In this document: one piece after another, positions 32,761 to 43,800 of the stretch
Position numbering within the stretch: position 1 is the first letter of the stretch
Layout: each line of letters begins with the position of its first letter
Assembly (NCBI RefSeq): GCF_048569485.1
Contig: NC_134354.1
Coordinates: 401,598,185 to 401,662,184, forward strand
Direction of reading: 5' to 3'
DNA length: 64,000 bases
Origin: Anomaloglossus baeobatrachus
Lineage: Eukaryota; Chordata; Amphibia; Anura; Aromobatidae
Program-made: the position numbers and the translations under genes
The notes under the pieces: generated by a model
Told to the model about the DNA's origin: nothing
Seen by the model: the letters and a program-made list of their open reading frames with translations, nothing else
Databases searched by the model: none

Positions 32761-32794
<34 letters not shown>

Positions 32795-32815
32795 AGCTTT
32801 ATATATTAGATATAT
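32571..32815. repeat. Target duplication and right part of the repeat interrupted by the LINE
   Basis: Begins with the duplication cttctgaagttctg. It continues with gcgacggtgcggatgccaat, a CA microsatellite (32763-32792) and tcagctttatatattag. Confidence 0.6.
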
Positions 32816-33481
32816 ATATTTTTTTAATTTTTTTTTCAGTGTGGAACATGCTCCTTCTGCCCTACCATGCCATCCACATTTGAAGACATAAAGAAACAGA
32901 GAAAAACTACTCATATGCAGAAGCCATATCAAAGTTATGGTTTTTATATAGGTCTTTCTGGGGGTTTTCAGTGAGAATATTTTTTGTTTCTATTTTTTTA
33001 CATAAAACAACAAAACCCAATGAGTTGAACTGGCATCATACCATGCTGCTCTACCAACTGTTTTATGTGAGCTTAGCTTTAAAGTGGTTGTCCAATATCA
33101 TGATGGTCTCATTAAAGATGAGGGCATAATTATTCCTCACTTGCTGTAGGGGAAATATAGGTGAAACACCTCTTTGTGGTTAGGGAAACCAAACATGTTT
33201 CATACAGCTTCTCTTCGAAAGTTGCACAGATTTAGTCCAGCTCTTCACAACCCAGTCAACGGAGATTATTGTCAAGGAAGGTGCCATCAGCAGGTCCAGT
33301 ATTACATTTGGATCTTCAAAAGAATGGCCAACCAAGTAATACATGGACCATTTGAGATTGCCAAAGTTAGAATTGCTTTTTATATCTCTCAGCTTTGGGG
33401 GCCCTGGATGGAATAACCCCCTCTATGACAATTTTCCTGGTCAGACTACCCCTCTAAATGATGAATGTCAGAGCTAAGATG
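32816..33481. other. No gene; possible MITE
   Basis: Anonymous DNA. ctttaaagtggttgtcc near 33079 and gactacccctctaaatg near 33445 could be inverted ends of a MITE, but the match is weak. Confidence 0.3.
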
Positions 33482-33489
33482 CTCTACAG

Positions 33490-33889
33490 CAGGGGTCCCC
33501 AACCTGTGGCTCGAGAGCCACATGTGGCTCACAGGCCCAAAATGTGTGGCTCACGGCTGTCTGCCAGCTTGGTGCATTTGCATCAGGTCTTGCAAACAGC
33601 TGTCAAGAGCAAGTCTCCAGATGGTGACATTTGTGAGTAGCCCCACACAGAAGAGCAGATCTGAATGGAGGTAGGAACCCCTGGATCTTGGTATACGGCC
33701 TCCGTGTGGGGACTTCTGTGGAATAGCTTTGGCTGTCATTATACTGGTAATGGGGGCTCTGGGTGTCACTATTATGAGGGGTGGGAGCTAAATGGTGCTA
33801 ACGACCATCTCTCAGAGCTGAGTGTGGCTTGTGAATCCTCTCTTAGATGTGAATGTGGCTCTCCAGGTCAGAAAGGTTGGGGACCACTG
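33490..33889. mobile_element. hAT MITE, 400 bp
   Basis: Ends caggggtccccaacctg and aggttggggaccactg are inverted. Exact 8-bp duplications ctctacag lie at 33482-33489 and 33890-33897. Interior words gtggctcacagg / gtggctctccagg are typical of a common vertebrate hAT family. No transposase. Confidence 0.93.
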
Positions 33890-33897
33890 CTCTACAG

Positions 33898-34500
33898 AAA
33901 GGTAGATGTGAAACTAGTTGGGAATATGGTATTAAGACAAATGGAAAGTGTAGAAAACCAATGTCATAAATCATAAATGAAAGCTAAGGAACATTGGTCT
34001 TCCAACATGAGCTATTGAATCAATAAAGATTACAAGCCTGACCAATACATATGCTCACATTCCACTATATGGTAGAACTCTTTTATGACCGTACAGAGTA
34101 CAGTTTCTTATGTCACAAAGAAACTTCTGAAGCAGGTTTTCTAGTTTGTTTACTAGGTGATTATCGTTTGTCAATTCAAGTAGGTAAATCATGAAAGGTA
34201 GTGTGGGCCCAGCACCAAGGGTTAAAAGCTAGCTAAATAATGAATTGTGTATGGACTCTGTATAATGGTGGACTGGTTTGCTTATTCAAATATTATGGGA
34301 GATGACGAATGTGCATGGGAAAAATATAAGGCGCAGTAGTTTCTCATCCCGCAGAAACAAATTGTGAGTAAAGTTGGAGGGGTTGTGTGAGACAAATTGA
34401 TGAGTTCATAAAAGGAATCAGATAGGGACAAATGGACTTGAAGGACCGCCAAAGACTAATCAGAGGCAATTTTAATGCAGACAGTGTGAATAGCACGGCT
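33898..34500. other. No recognisable gene
   Basis: Anonymous AT-rich DNA. Confidence 0.35.
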
Positions 34501-34504
34501 TTCC

Positions 34505-35430
34505 TGATACCCTGGTTAAATAAGTATTCAACACGTGACCAATTTTTTAAGTAAATATATTTCTAAGGGTGCTATTAACATGGATATCTCACGAGATGTC
34601 GGAAACAACTCATCCAATGCACATAGGCTAAGAAATCAACCATAGATGTCCATAAATTTACTGATGTGTTTATAATGACAAATGGCACAGTGAAAAAGTA
34701 TTGAACACGTTTCCTGAAATGTAGTTTATGCTTTGTACAAAAGCTTTTATTTGTGATGCAGCTTCAAGACACCTCCTGTATGGAGAAACTAGATGCATGC
34801 ATTGCTCAGATATGATTTTGGCCCATTCTTCCACACAAACACTCTAAATCCTGAAGATTCTGTGGGCTCCTATCAACTCTGAACATTAGCGCCTTCCATA
34901 AATTTTCTATTGGATTGAGGTCAGGTTAATGACTGTGCCATTCCTAGCAGATTTATTTTGCTTTTCTGAATCCAGTTGAGATTTTCCTTGGCTGTGTGTT
35001 TGGGATCATTGTATTACTTAACTGTTTACCCTTGTTTTATCATCATCATCCTGGTAGATGGTAGTAGATTTTTATTAAGAATGTTTCGTTACATTTAACC
35101 AATTCATCCTTCCTTCAATTACATGAAGTTTGCCAGTGCCATATGCTGAAAAACAGCCCCAGACCATGATGTTCCCACCTCCAAACTTCCCTGTTCGTAT
35201 GGTGTTTTAAGGTGATTATGCAGTGCGTTTTTGACCTCCAAATATGGTGTCTTTTATGGTAACTAAAAAGTTGAATTTTGGTTTCATCTGAACAGATTAT
35301 ATTCTCCCAGTATTTCACAGGCTTTTTTAAATGTTGCTGTGCAAACTGTAAACGTGCTAGAATATGCTTTTTGTTTTTCGCGTTGAGCACGGATATAGGT
35401 TTAGTGCATTACTTATTGTTTTCTTTGAAA
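34505..35430 (-). pseudogene. Tc1-like relic, third subfamily
   Basis: Starts with taaataagtattcaacacgt, the inner repeat of a known Tc1 type. Minus-strand pieces read LQFAQQHLKKPVKYWENIICSDETK and RRHHIW-like words, the junction between DNA-binding and catalytic domains. Further C-terminal homology is only in broken frames. The N-terminal DNA-binding half is missing beyond about 35430. Old and dead. Confidence 0.75.
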
Positions 35431-35434
35431 CAAT

Positions 35435-35731
35435 TGTACCGTGTTTTTCGAAAAATAAGCCCTCCCCCGAAAATAAACTCTAACCGCGGATCAATAATGA
35501 AGTGTCCGTGCAGCTAAAAAAGTTACAGATACTGCAGGACACTTCATTATACACAGCTGGCACACAGCAATCACACTCACCCGACGCTGAGCAGAGGACC
35601 TGCAGTGATCGCACACACGCACACATCAGATCTCACACACAATCAGATCTCACACACAAACATCGGATCTCACATACAAATATCGGATCTCACACATACT
35701 GTAAACATCTGATCTCAAACACAATCAGATC
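35435..35731. repeat. Repeat start plus CA-rich tandem tract
   Basis: accgtgtttttcgaaaaataag at 35440 is the edge of a common vertebrate repeat. From 35600 the sequence is built on cagatctcacacacaa and catcggatctcacac. The same words resume at 38747-38822 and 47914-48000, showing that the hAT element and the LTR insertions interrupted one original tract. Confidence 0.65.
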
Positions 35732-35891
35732 CAGGGCCGGATTAAGGTTGGTGGGGGCCCCTGGGCAGAAAATCTGGTGGGGGCCCCATAAACGTTAACA
35801 TTTTTAGCCATAACAGTAGAGCGCGAACTGTAGCATTTAGATATAAATTTAATGAACATTTATCTTCTCCTGTTCTGCCACATTCAGATTT

Positions 35892-36050
35892 ACAGTGCTA
35901 CAATACAGATACAGTCCAGGATCACTCACAGCCGTCACTTATACACACAGTACAATACAGATACAGTCCAGGATCACTCACAGCCGTCACTTATACACAC
36001 AGTATAATACAGATACAGTCCAGGATCACTCACAGCCATCACTTATACAC
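35892..36050. repeat. Three direct repeats of about 56-58 bp
   Basis: The unit contains aatacagatacagtccagga and tcactcacagccgtcactta and occurs three times in tandem. Confidence 0.85.
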
Positions 36051-36594
36051 AGAAAGTAGAGTTGCTCACATATTTTTTTATTCATCCCAATGTTAAGGCA
36101 GCCAGGGCCGGCTCCAGGTTTTTGTGGTCCCCGGTTGAGTCTTAGTGGGCCCCATCCACACACAGACACGCACATACACATACAGGCATACGTACATATA
36201 CATATTTGAAGACAAATTCACAAAAATACATTTAAACAGACAAATATATGCAGTCATATACACTGACACACATGCAGACACAGACGCATTACAGGTGTTA
36301 ATATGGAGAAGTCACAAGCAGCATCACTCACCTCCCCCGCTTGTTTCCGTCCAGCTCCTCCAGGACATGTGGCTGTGTTGCATGATGGCCATCACTAACA
36401 TGACTGCACACCATGCACACTGAAACAGCACTGCTGTATATACATCACAGGAGGGGCTAGGGCCTACAATATATACATTACAGGAGGGGACATAGATGTT
36501 ACTGGAGTGGCAAACAGCTCTGGTGGCGTACACATTACTGGGATGGGTGGCTTAGCGCTCTGGGGTGCCGCACTGACTGCTCTGATTCACATAT

Positions 36595-37120
36595 ACACAC
36601 ACAGCTCTGCTTCACACACACACACACAGCTCTGCTTCACACACACACACACACACAGCTCTGCTACACACACAGCTCTGCTACACACACAGCTCTGCTA
36701 CACACACAGCTCTGCTACACACACACACAGCTGCTTCACACACACACACAGCTGCTTCACACACACAGCTCTGCTTCACACACAGCTCTGCTTCACACAC
36801 AGCTCTGCTTCACACACACACACACACACACACAGCTCTGCTTCTCCCACACACAGCTGCTTCACACACACAGCTTTGCTTCACACACACACACTCTGCT
36901 ACACACACACACAGCTCTGCTTCACACACACACACAGCTCTGCTTCACACACACAGCTCTGCTTCACACACACACAGCTCTGCTTCACACACACACAGCT
37001 CTGCTTCACACACACACAGCTCTGCTTCACACACACACAGCTCTGCTTCACACACACACAGCTCTGCTTCACACACACACACAGCTCTGCTTCACACCAC
37101 ACATCTTTCTTCAGCTCTGC

Positions 37121-37157
<37 letters not shown>

Positions 37158-38055
37158 CTCTGCTTCTCACACACACACACACACACACACACAGCTCTGC
37201 TACACACACACACACAGCTCTGCTTCACACACACACACACAGCTCTACTTCACACACACACAGCTCTGCTTCATACACACACACACAGCTCTGCTTCACA
37301 CACACACAGCTCTGCTTCACACACACACACAGCTCTGCTTCACACACACACAGCTCTGCTTCACACACACACAGCTCTGCTTCTCACACACACAGCTCTG
37401 CTTCTCACACACACAGCTCTGCTTCTCACACACAGCTCTGCTTCACACACACACAGCTCTGCTTCTCAAACACAGCTCTGCTTCACACACACAGCTCTGC
37501 TTCACACACACACACAGCTCTGCTTCACACCACACAGCTCTGCTTCACACCACACATCTTTCTTCAGCTCTGCTTCACACACACACACACACACAGATCT
37601 GCTTCACATTACACATCTTTCTTCAGCTCTGCTTCACACACACACAGCTCTGCTACACACACACACACAGCTCTGCTTCACACACACACACAGCTCTGCT
37701 TCACACACACACAGCTCTGCTTCACACACACACAGCTCTGCTTCACACACACACAGCTCTGCTTCACACACACAGCTCTGCTTCTCACACACAGCTCTGC
37801 TTCACACACACAGCTCTGCTTCACACACACAGCTCTGCTTCACACACACAGCTCTGCTTCACACACACACACAGCTCTGCTTCACACACACACAGCTCTG
37901 CTTCACACACACACAGCTCTGCTTCACACCACACATCTTTCTTCAGCTCTGCTTCACACACACACACACAGCTCTGCTTCACACACACACACAGCTCTGC
38001 TTCACACACACACACACAGCTCTGCTTCACACACCACACATTTTTCTTCAGCTCT
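36595..38055. repeat. CA-rich minisatellite, about 1.45 kb
   Basis: About 70 units of agctctgcttcacacacac with variable CA length, plus occasional accacacatctttcttc variants. The long frame across it (plus strand 36507-38072) arises because the unit lacks stops. Confidence 0.95.
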
Positions 38056-38159
38056 GCCCTTACCTGCTCTGATGCCATCCTCCTGCTGCTCCGGTATAGG
38101 CCGCCGTCCTCCTGCTGCTGTTCCGGTGCCGCGGCCATCCTCCTGCTCCGGTGAGTCTC

Positions 38160-38372
38160 CTCTCCTGGCCGCGGCGCCGGTCTTCTCATCCGCGGCGCCG
38201 GTCTTCTCATCCGCGGCGCCGGTCTTCTCATCCGCGGCCGCGGTGCCGGTCTTCTCATCCGCGGCCGCGGCGCCGGTCTTCTCATCCGCGGCCGCGGCGC
38301 CGGTCTTCTCATCCGCGGCCGCGGCGCCGGTCTTCTCATCCGCGGCCGCGGCGCCGGTCTTCTCATCCGCGG
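38160..38372. repeat. GC-rich minisatellite
   Basis: Units of 21 and 27 bp built on cgcggcgccggtcttctcat, about eight copies. Very CpG-rich. Confidence 0.93.
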
Positions 38373-39517
38373 CCTGGGCGGCGTCCTGCTGTGACGGCCG
38401 CGGCATTGGACCCCGCAGTAGAGCAGGGAGCAGGCATACCTCTGACCCCGGAAGTACAAACTACTTCCGGGGTCAATCAGCGTCCTGCGCCCGCAGTTTG
38501 TTTTTGCGTCTTAGAGACGCAGATACAAATAAATGTAGGTGTGCACACCCCCCCCCCCCCCCGAAAACACAGCTGATGTATTAGACTGTCTTTACGGAGG
38601 GGGAGAGGGTGTGAAAAAAAAAAAAAAAATTCTGACGGGTGGCAAGTATGGCCCTGGTGGTGGGGGCCCCCTTGGAAGCTCTTATGGTGGGGGCCCCGGG
38701 GCTGAAGCCCCGCCTGCCCCGCCTATAATCCGGCCCTGATCAGATCACACACATAATCAGATCACACACATAATCAGATCTCACACACAAACATCGGATC
38801 ACACACATAATCAGATCGCACATGTACCGCCCTGAGAGGGGCCCGGCCGCTTCCTCCGCTTGCTCGGGCCGAGCCGCTCGACGTCCGGGCTCGGGTTGTC
38901 GGTGGCACGAGCGCCTCCGGACCGGGGGCCACGTCGCTCTGTTAGAGGGGAGAGGTAGCGGGGGGTGGTGGTGGTGTGGGATGAGGCGCGCAGCCGGGGA
39001 GGGCCGCGCGGTTGTCTAACGGGTCGTGACGCCACCCACGGGTCGTGGTGACAGGATGCACCACCGCTTCAGCTGGAGTGAAGGCGGGCTCGATTGGTGT
39101 TGCGGCAGCAGCCTAGATGTTAGCCCCTCCGTGGGTAGGGGCGGCGTGTCCCGGGGCCCCGGTTGGGTGAAGGGGACTGAGCGCTGATGTTGTTGTCGGG
39201 GTGCAGGGTGCCGTGCTGCGGTGCAGTGTCATGCCCGGATGGCACTAGTGTACTCACGATTGATTCACACTCAGAGTCACTGGTAAACCAAAGTTCGGAT
39301 GTGGTCGGTTCCCGCGGCCGGCTGCAGGTGTCCCCTGTGGGGTTGATGATGGCCCCTTTTCCCATGCACCTCTGGATGTTGTGTTTTGACTCCCCTGCCT
39401 GAGCAGTGATAGCCCGCTCCCCAGCATTGAGCTGCCGGAGGAGCCCTCGGTTGCCTGCAGGCGCTGGCCCGTTGGGTGTTTGGCCCTTGGCAGTGGCGCT
39501 CACCTGCTCTCGGTGGG

Positions 39518-40806
39518 TGTCACAAACCACCGGGGGGTCACTCAGAAATCCCCCGCGCTGGCTACCAGTACGTCACAATCGGGGGGTAACAAGTGGGGGT
39601 CACCCCTCCTTTATACCTCCCGACCGACAGACAGAGCACGTGACGCGCTCTCTAGCGCCCCTCTTATAGTCAGGCCAATTATGGAATTGCCCGACAATAA
39701 GCAAGGAGGCCGCTATACTACTTATGCCGATTATTGAAGGGTCCCCGGTGAGAGTAGGGTATATATTCCCCCGACCTCCGCGGGCGGAATATATAAACTC
39801 TCCCCGAATCTCACTGGCCTCCCCACAATAATCCTTGGCACAAACTCGCTGCCACCAACCGCTTCACAGTAACTATTAGCCGAACACACAGACGTGGGAT
39901 TCAAGATCGAGATAACAGAACAGCCCAAGATTAATTATATAATTTAATCAGCCTAAAGCACACTAGAAACTACAATATATACAATAGGGAATCTACAGAA
40001 TATACATATGTCAGAGTACAGTTACAGATAAAGCATGGTTTACAAACAGGCATACAATTCAATCAGTTACCTTGTGCGTCTGGCCACAGGGGGGCGCTGT
40101 AGACCAGGTTTCCAGGAACTCCCACAGATGTTTCCTACACGTGACCCCCAGCGAAAGAACACTGGAAAATGGCCGAAGTAGGGTTATCAACCTGGGCAAA
40201 TCCAGGTCCCCTCCTACCTTAGTGACCTCAGAGGGAGCACTGCTCCACCCCTGGCTGGAGTTATGGACAAAATCCACAACATGGAATATGGCCATAACTT
40301 TGCCTGGGAGCGTCGTAGGCGGACGCCAATGCTCTCATTGTGACAGCTATGAATTTAGCTACAGAATGAGAGGACTCGTGACTTGTCTACTAGTTCCACA
40401 TTGGCTGATATCACGCCTGGGGTATTTCCCAAGCTCCCGCTCCCATAAAAAGGGGTGTGCCAGCATCGTCCGCATGCGGAGACACCATTTTTATGGTTGC
40501 CATATTTATCGGAAATATGGCTTGCGAGATATGAACCATTTTTTACTGGAGTCGTTCTGTCTGGATACTTCCATAGCCTTGCTAATTAGATAGCAGCCCC
40601 TACTACAGGGTCACGGCAGGGAGTCATCCTGTGTCCATTGTTCCCACGTCACCTAATCTCCATATCACAGGAGATGGCTGGGATGTGACACCTTCACAGA
40701 TGCTGGACATCTGAGACAAGAAGGGAGGGGGCACTGCCATGGAGTGATGAGAGCGATTATGACTTCCAGTCATAATTCCTCTTCATATCCCAGGAGTTGC
40801 CTCACA
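39518..40806 (-). repeat. 3' LTR of the Gmr1-like element
   Basis: TG...CA, 1289 bp. Just inside it (40807-40820) the minus strand shows the polypurine run AAAAGGGGGGAGG. Confidence 0.93.
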
Positions 40807-43800
40807 CCTCCCCCCTTTTGAGGGCGCTAGGGGGCAGCACACTCCGGTGTTCCCCCGTGCGCCCGTCCGCGACCTCTCCTTGTCGGGACAGCCCGTCTGC
40901 GTTACCGTGGTCACGGCCCCTTTTGTGGCGAATGGTGAAGTTGTATTGCTGGAGCGCAAGGCTCCATCGCAACAATCGCCCATTCGTCCCAGAGACGGTG
41001 TGCAACCAGCTGAGGGGATTGTGGTCCGTCTCCACGATGAAGTGGCGCCCGTATAGATAGGGTTGCAGACGCTGCAGGGCCCACACTATGGCCAGGCACT
41101 CCTTCTCCATCGTGGAATAGGCCACTTCCCTTGGTAACAGCTTCCTGCTCAGGTACAAGACTGGGTGCTCTTGGCTCGCAGAGTCCACCTGGCTGAGCAC
41201 CGCACCGAGGCCGAAGTCACTGGCGTCGGTCTGTACTACAAACGGCCGCGTGAAGTCGGCTGCCTGTAGCACGGGCGGGCTGGACAGGGCGTCCTTTAGG
41301 GCCTGGAAGGCTGTCTCGCAGTCCATTGTCCAATCGACTGCAGAGGGCAGCTTCTTCTTGGTGAGGTCCGTCAAGGGCTTTGCCAGGCTACTATAGCGTG
41401 GAACAAACCTCCTATAGTACCCAGCGGTCCCCAAGAAGGACATCACCTGCTTCTTGGTCCTGGGGGTGGGCCAGGATGCGATGGCCTCCACTTTCTCAGG
41501 CTCGGGCTTCAGTGTTCTCCCACCTACCCGGTGACCGAGGTACTGGACCTCGCTCATGGCCAGCTGACACTTTCCCGGCTTGATGGTCAAACCTGCCCGG
41601 TGGATCCGCCTGAGCACCTGTGCTAGATGCTCTAGGTGGTCCTCCCAGGTGGGACTGAAGACGGCAATGTCATCCAGGTACGCGGCCGCGTACCCTTCAA
41701 GTCCCTTGAGCAGGGTGTTGACCATCCGCTGGAAAGTGGCAGGGGCATTCCTCATCCCGAATGGCATCACCGTGGACTCGTACAGTCCAAATGGGGTAAT
41801 AAAGGCAGAGCGTTCCCTGGCCTTGCGAGTCAGGGGGATCTGCCAATATCCCCGGCTCAGATCCATGATGGTCAGGTACTGAGCCCCGGCCAACTGATCG
41901 AGCAGGTCATCGATGCGTGGCATTGGGTACGCATCGGCGACCGTGACCGCATTGAGCCCCCTGTAGTCCACGCAGAACCGAGTGGTTCGGTCCTTCTTAG
42001 GGACGAGGACTACAGGCGAGGCCCAAGCGCTGTTGGATGCCTGGATCACCCCCAGCTTCAGCATCTCGTCAATCTCCTGGCGCATGTGTTGCTGCACCTC
42101 CAGGGAGACCCGATATGCTGAACGCCGGATCGGGGGATGATCCCCAGTGTCCACGTGATGGACAGCCAAGTCAGTCCTTCCGGGCTGGTTGGTAAACAAC
42201 CCCCGGAAGGGGAGGAGGGTGGCCCACAGCTGGGACCGTTGGTCTTCCAAGAGCTGGTGGCCAACCTCCACATCCTCAATGGATCCGCCTGCCCTAAGCT
42301 GGGCTAGCATATCCAAGAGGGTTTCCGCTTCTCCCTCCTCGGGCAGGTTGCACACGGGGAGCGCACATGCCTCCCGCTCATGATGTGCCTTCATCATGTT
42401 CACATGGAAGGGCTTCCGCCTTCCACGGGCAGGGTCCAGGGTGACCAGGTACGTTACAGGGTTGAGCTGCTGGTACACGAGGTATGGGCCTTCCCAGGCT
42501 GCCTGAAGCTTGTCCTGTGGTACGGGGACCAGTACCCACACCTTTTGACCCACTTGGTAGGTCCTCTCACAAGCGTTCTGGTCGTACCAACGCTTCTGAT
42601 CGGCCTGGGCTTGAGCCATATTGTCGTGTACCAGTTGCGTCAAGGCCTGCATTTTGTCCCGGAAGCGCATGACATACTCGATAACCGACACTCCAGGGGT
42701 GGCCAAATCCTCTTCCCAAGCCTCTTTCACCAGAGCCAGGGGGCCCCGCACACGTCGCCCGTACAGGAGCTCAAACGGTGAGAATCCTGTTGAGGCCTGT
42801 GGAACCTCCCGGTAAGCAAATAACAGGTGTGGGAGATACCGCTCCCAGTCACGCCCATGGGAGTCGACCAACATCTTAAGCATCTGCTTTAAGGTGCCAT
42901 TGAACCGCTCGCACAGGCCATTAGTCTGTGGATGGTACGGGCTGGCCACCAGATGTCGCACCTGGACTTGCTTACAGAGGGCCTCCATCAGCTGGGACAT
43001 GAATTGGGTCCCCCGGTCAGTGAGCATTTCCTGGGGAAAACCCACTCGGGAGAAAATCTCCAGCAATGCGGTGGCCACCTTGTCAGCCCGAATGGACGAC
43101 AAGGCCACTGCTTCTGGGTACCGGGTGGCATAGTCCACTACCGTCAGTATGAAGCGTTTCCCGGAGCTGCTGGGGATGGCCAGCGGGCCGACCAGATCCA
43201 CAGCCACCCTCCTGAAAGGCTCATCGATGATTGGCAGAGATACCAGTGGGGCTTTGGGGCGTGGCCCCGCCTTCCCCACTCTCTGACAGGTTTCACACGA
43301 ACGGCAGTAGGCAGCCACATCGGCCCCCATTTTTGGCCAGTAGAAATGCTGGTTTAACCTGGCCTTGGTCTTAGCGATCCCTAGGTGTCCGGCCATCGGA
43401 ATCTCATGTGCGATCCGCAACAACTCCGTCCGGAACGGATAGGGTACCACCAACTGTCGGTCCCTGGGCCACGCCTCCGGTGAACCCTGCTGGACCGTGG
43501 CCCGGTACAGCCGTCCTTGGTCCCAGACCACTCGCTCCGGGTCCGAGTCCGAGGGAGGCTGTGCCGCCTGCTCCTTAAGAGCTTTCAGGCTGTCGTCAGC
43601 TTCTAACGCTGCCTGAAACCCCTGACTAGATGTGGCCAGAATCGACGAGACTGTCACATCTTCAGTCAGTACCCCGGGACCTGTGTCCTGGCCTCCACCT
43701 GACTCGGCTGCCACTTGGTCAGAAGGGGAAGAGCTATCGGACCTCCGGGAGGCCCCTTGGCTTCCAGCACTCCCACTGCGGGTGACAGCGGCCACAGCCG

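Larger units (their letters stand above)
35732..38738. mobile_element. Non-autonomous hAT element, 3007 bp, filled with minisatellites
   Basis: Ends cagggccggattaagg and ataatccggccctg are inverted. Exact 8-bp duplications atcagatc lie at 35724-35731 and 38739-38746. gggggcccc blocks sit inside both ends. The interior holds a second hAT-type start (cagggccggctccagg at 36105), a CA-rich minisatellite and a GC-rich minisatellite. No transposase. Confidence 0.92.

Noticed and set aside
24498-32815. Helitron as the host repeat of the LINE
   Set aside because: No TC start, no CTRR end with hairpin, and no Rep/helicase piece was seen.
36507-38072. 521-residue open frame
   Set aside because: It lies entirely across the CA-rich minisatellite. 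The unit has no stop in this frame, so the frame is an artefact.
38002-38584. Arg/Ala-rich frames on both strands
   Set aside because: Products of the GC-rich 21/27-bp minisatellite.
39731-40593. 173-residue frame in an LTR, repeated at 46.7-47.2 kb
   Set aside because: It lies in both LTRs of the Gmr1-like element and has no domain features; antisense chance frame.
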